From contig OZ005605.1 of assembly GCA_963930655.1 (NCBI GenBank), forward strand, positions 27,721,501 through 27,785,500: 64,000 bases of DNA, read 5' to 3'. Positions 63,067 through 64,000 of the stretch are shown in pieces (within the stretch, counting starts at the first letter, position 1; each line of letters begins with the position of its first letter). The notes beneath the pieces were generated by a model. The model had not been told where the DNA came from and did not search any database. It saw nothing but the letters and a program-made list of their open reading frames with translations. The DNA is from Myrica gale (lineage: Eukaryota > Streptophyta > Magnoliopsida > Fagales > Myricaceae). Position numbers and translations under genes: made by a program.

Positions 63067-64000
63067 CGGGCGGAGCCAGTAACTTTGTATAGAGGGGCAG
63101 AAACGAAAATTATTTTAAATAATATGATTAAAAATAAATTTGATTTGCCCCTATTTCGGTTTCAAGTTCATCAATGACAATTAAATGTGTAATTTCAGCT
63201 GTGTGATTGACATGTAGTTCATCATTGCGCTTACAAGAGGCACCAACAACATTAACAATGGATCTTAGTTTCATAAAAAAAATCACAAACCGGCATTACA
63301 TCTCTTGCTACTGCAACCAATACTAGTTGTATTTGATGAGCCATACAATGTAAATAATATGCATAAGGACAATCTAGAAAATAATAGTGACAATATGCAT
63401 AATCAGTTATAGAAGAGTATTCCAACCAAGAAAATTGCTTATACCTCGATGAAGAAAACCGTTGACGATTTTTTCCAAATTTTGTAAATGGATACTCAGT
63501 ACCAACTGCAGGAATATATTGATATGGACTTGCCTTAAGATAAACTTTTCTAATTACATCTTGTTGATTAACTGGATATTCACATATCTGAATACGTTTT
63601 CCTAGATCACGTTTTATAGTAGCAATATCAATTTCTTGAGATTCAATCCTTGGAATCTTAGAAGGGCGTTGCTCTTGCTCAAGAATTAGAGGTTGAGGAT
63701 TACAAGACGAGAAAGATATCTTAGAACTCAAACCAACATTCTTTTTCTTAAAAAATGCATAAATTGTTTTTGGCTTGCCCATGATGTGATATAAAATTAT
63801 TTACGAAACCTGAAAAATTATTTATCTATTAGTTTTAGTGAATATGAATAGTAGTGTATAAATTTATTCATATCAAATGTCAATGCATTCATAATTCAAG
63901 TCAATTTATTCTTACTAATTATAAATATATTTGGGTAAATTTATCACTACAAACCAACAAAATAAAATATGAATACTAATAAAAATCATGGGTCGAAGGA
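63067..64000 (-). mobile_element. hAT-type transposon with TTF-finger transposase remnant
   Basis: The left end starts GGGCGGAGCCAGTAAC in the SDR exon; the element continues beyond the right edge. A minus-strand frame (63252-63782) of 176 residues starts MGKPKTIYAFF and carries the TTF-type zinc-finger region of plant hAT transposases (YPFTKFGKNRQRFSSSRYKQFSWLEYS). It then jumps to the transposase motif HCMAHQIQLVLVAVAR, so a large middle part is deleted. The rest of the catalytic domain would lie further left in a complete element and is not there. It is a defective copy. Confidence 0.7.

Overview
This is nuclear DNA of a eudicot plant. The genes have GT-AG introns and plant-only families (chloroplast NDH assembly factors, a plant KASH protein, an MLK/PPK kinase, an ECT reader), and the spacers are AT-rich with plant MITEs, a Mutator-like element, Copia elements and a tRNA-type SINE. 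I cannot name the species. No operons, CRISPR arrays or intact tRNA/rRNA genes were seen.

Layout: 1-639 (+) is the 3' part of a glutamate dehydrogenase gene. 1495-3836 (-) is GAR1, the H/ACA snoRNP subunit. 4905-10834 (-) is a 16-exon MLK/PPK nuclear kinase. 12537-13090 is a MULE-type MITE with a Tourist-like MITE inside it. 13675-15483 (+) is a GalT/ADP-glucose phosphorylase-like gene. 16006-19724 is a Mutator-like element carrying a FAR1 domain gene and a GRF zinc-finger gene. 21097-25150 (+) is an ECT-type YTH m6A reader with a broken frame. 26436-32629 (+) is CCT8. 34446-37097 and 37811-40316 (+) are a tandem PNSB2-NDF5 pair. 41423-43820 (-) is a SINE2-like nuclear-envelope KASH protein. 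47718-50690 (-) is an ING2-type PHD gene with several lesions. 51787-59953 is a retrotransposon block: one partial Copia, then one Copia with both LTRs that itself carries a TRIM. 60159-60965 (+) is an intact short-chain dehydrogenase (SDR). 61723-61989 is a SINE. 62145-63066 is a broken second SDR cut by a hAT-type transposon that runs off the right edge.

From memory of Arabidopsis locus order, the host genes match two duplicated blocks: At3g03910-At3g03980 (GDH3, GAR1, MLK kinase, ECT1, CCT8, SINE2, SDR) and At5g18170-At5g18210 (GDH1, GAR1, MLK kinase, GalT-like, SDR). SINE-ING2 adjacency also matches At1g54385-At1g54390. The window therefore looks like a well-preserved ancestral block, expanded by transposons and by the PNSB2-NDF5 pair. 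The genes share no single pathway; they are housekeeping neighbours.

GDH, ECT, ING2 and SDR copy 2 carry frame-breaking changes, whereas GAR1, the kinase, GalT-like, CCT8, PNSB2, NDF5, SINE2 and SDR copy 1 read cleanly through every exon. Either this block is losing genes (for example as one polyploid copy), or some single-base changes are sequence errors. Exon coordinates were worked out by hand from splice sites and remembered family sequences.
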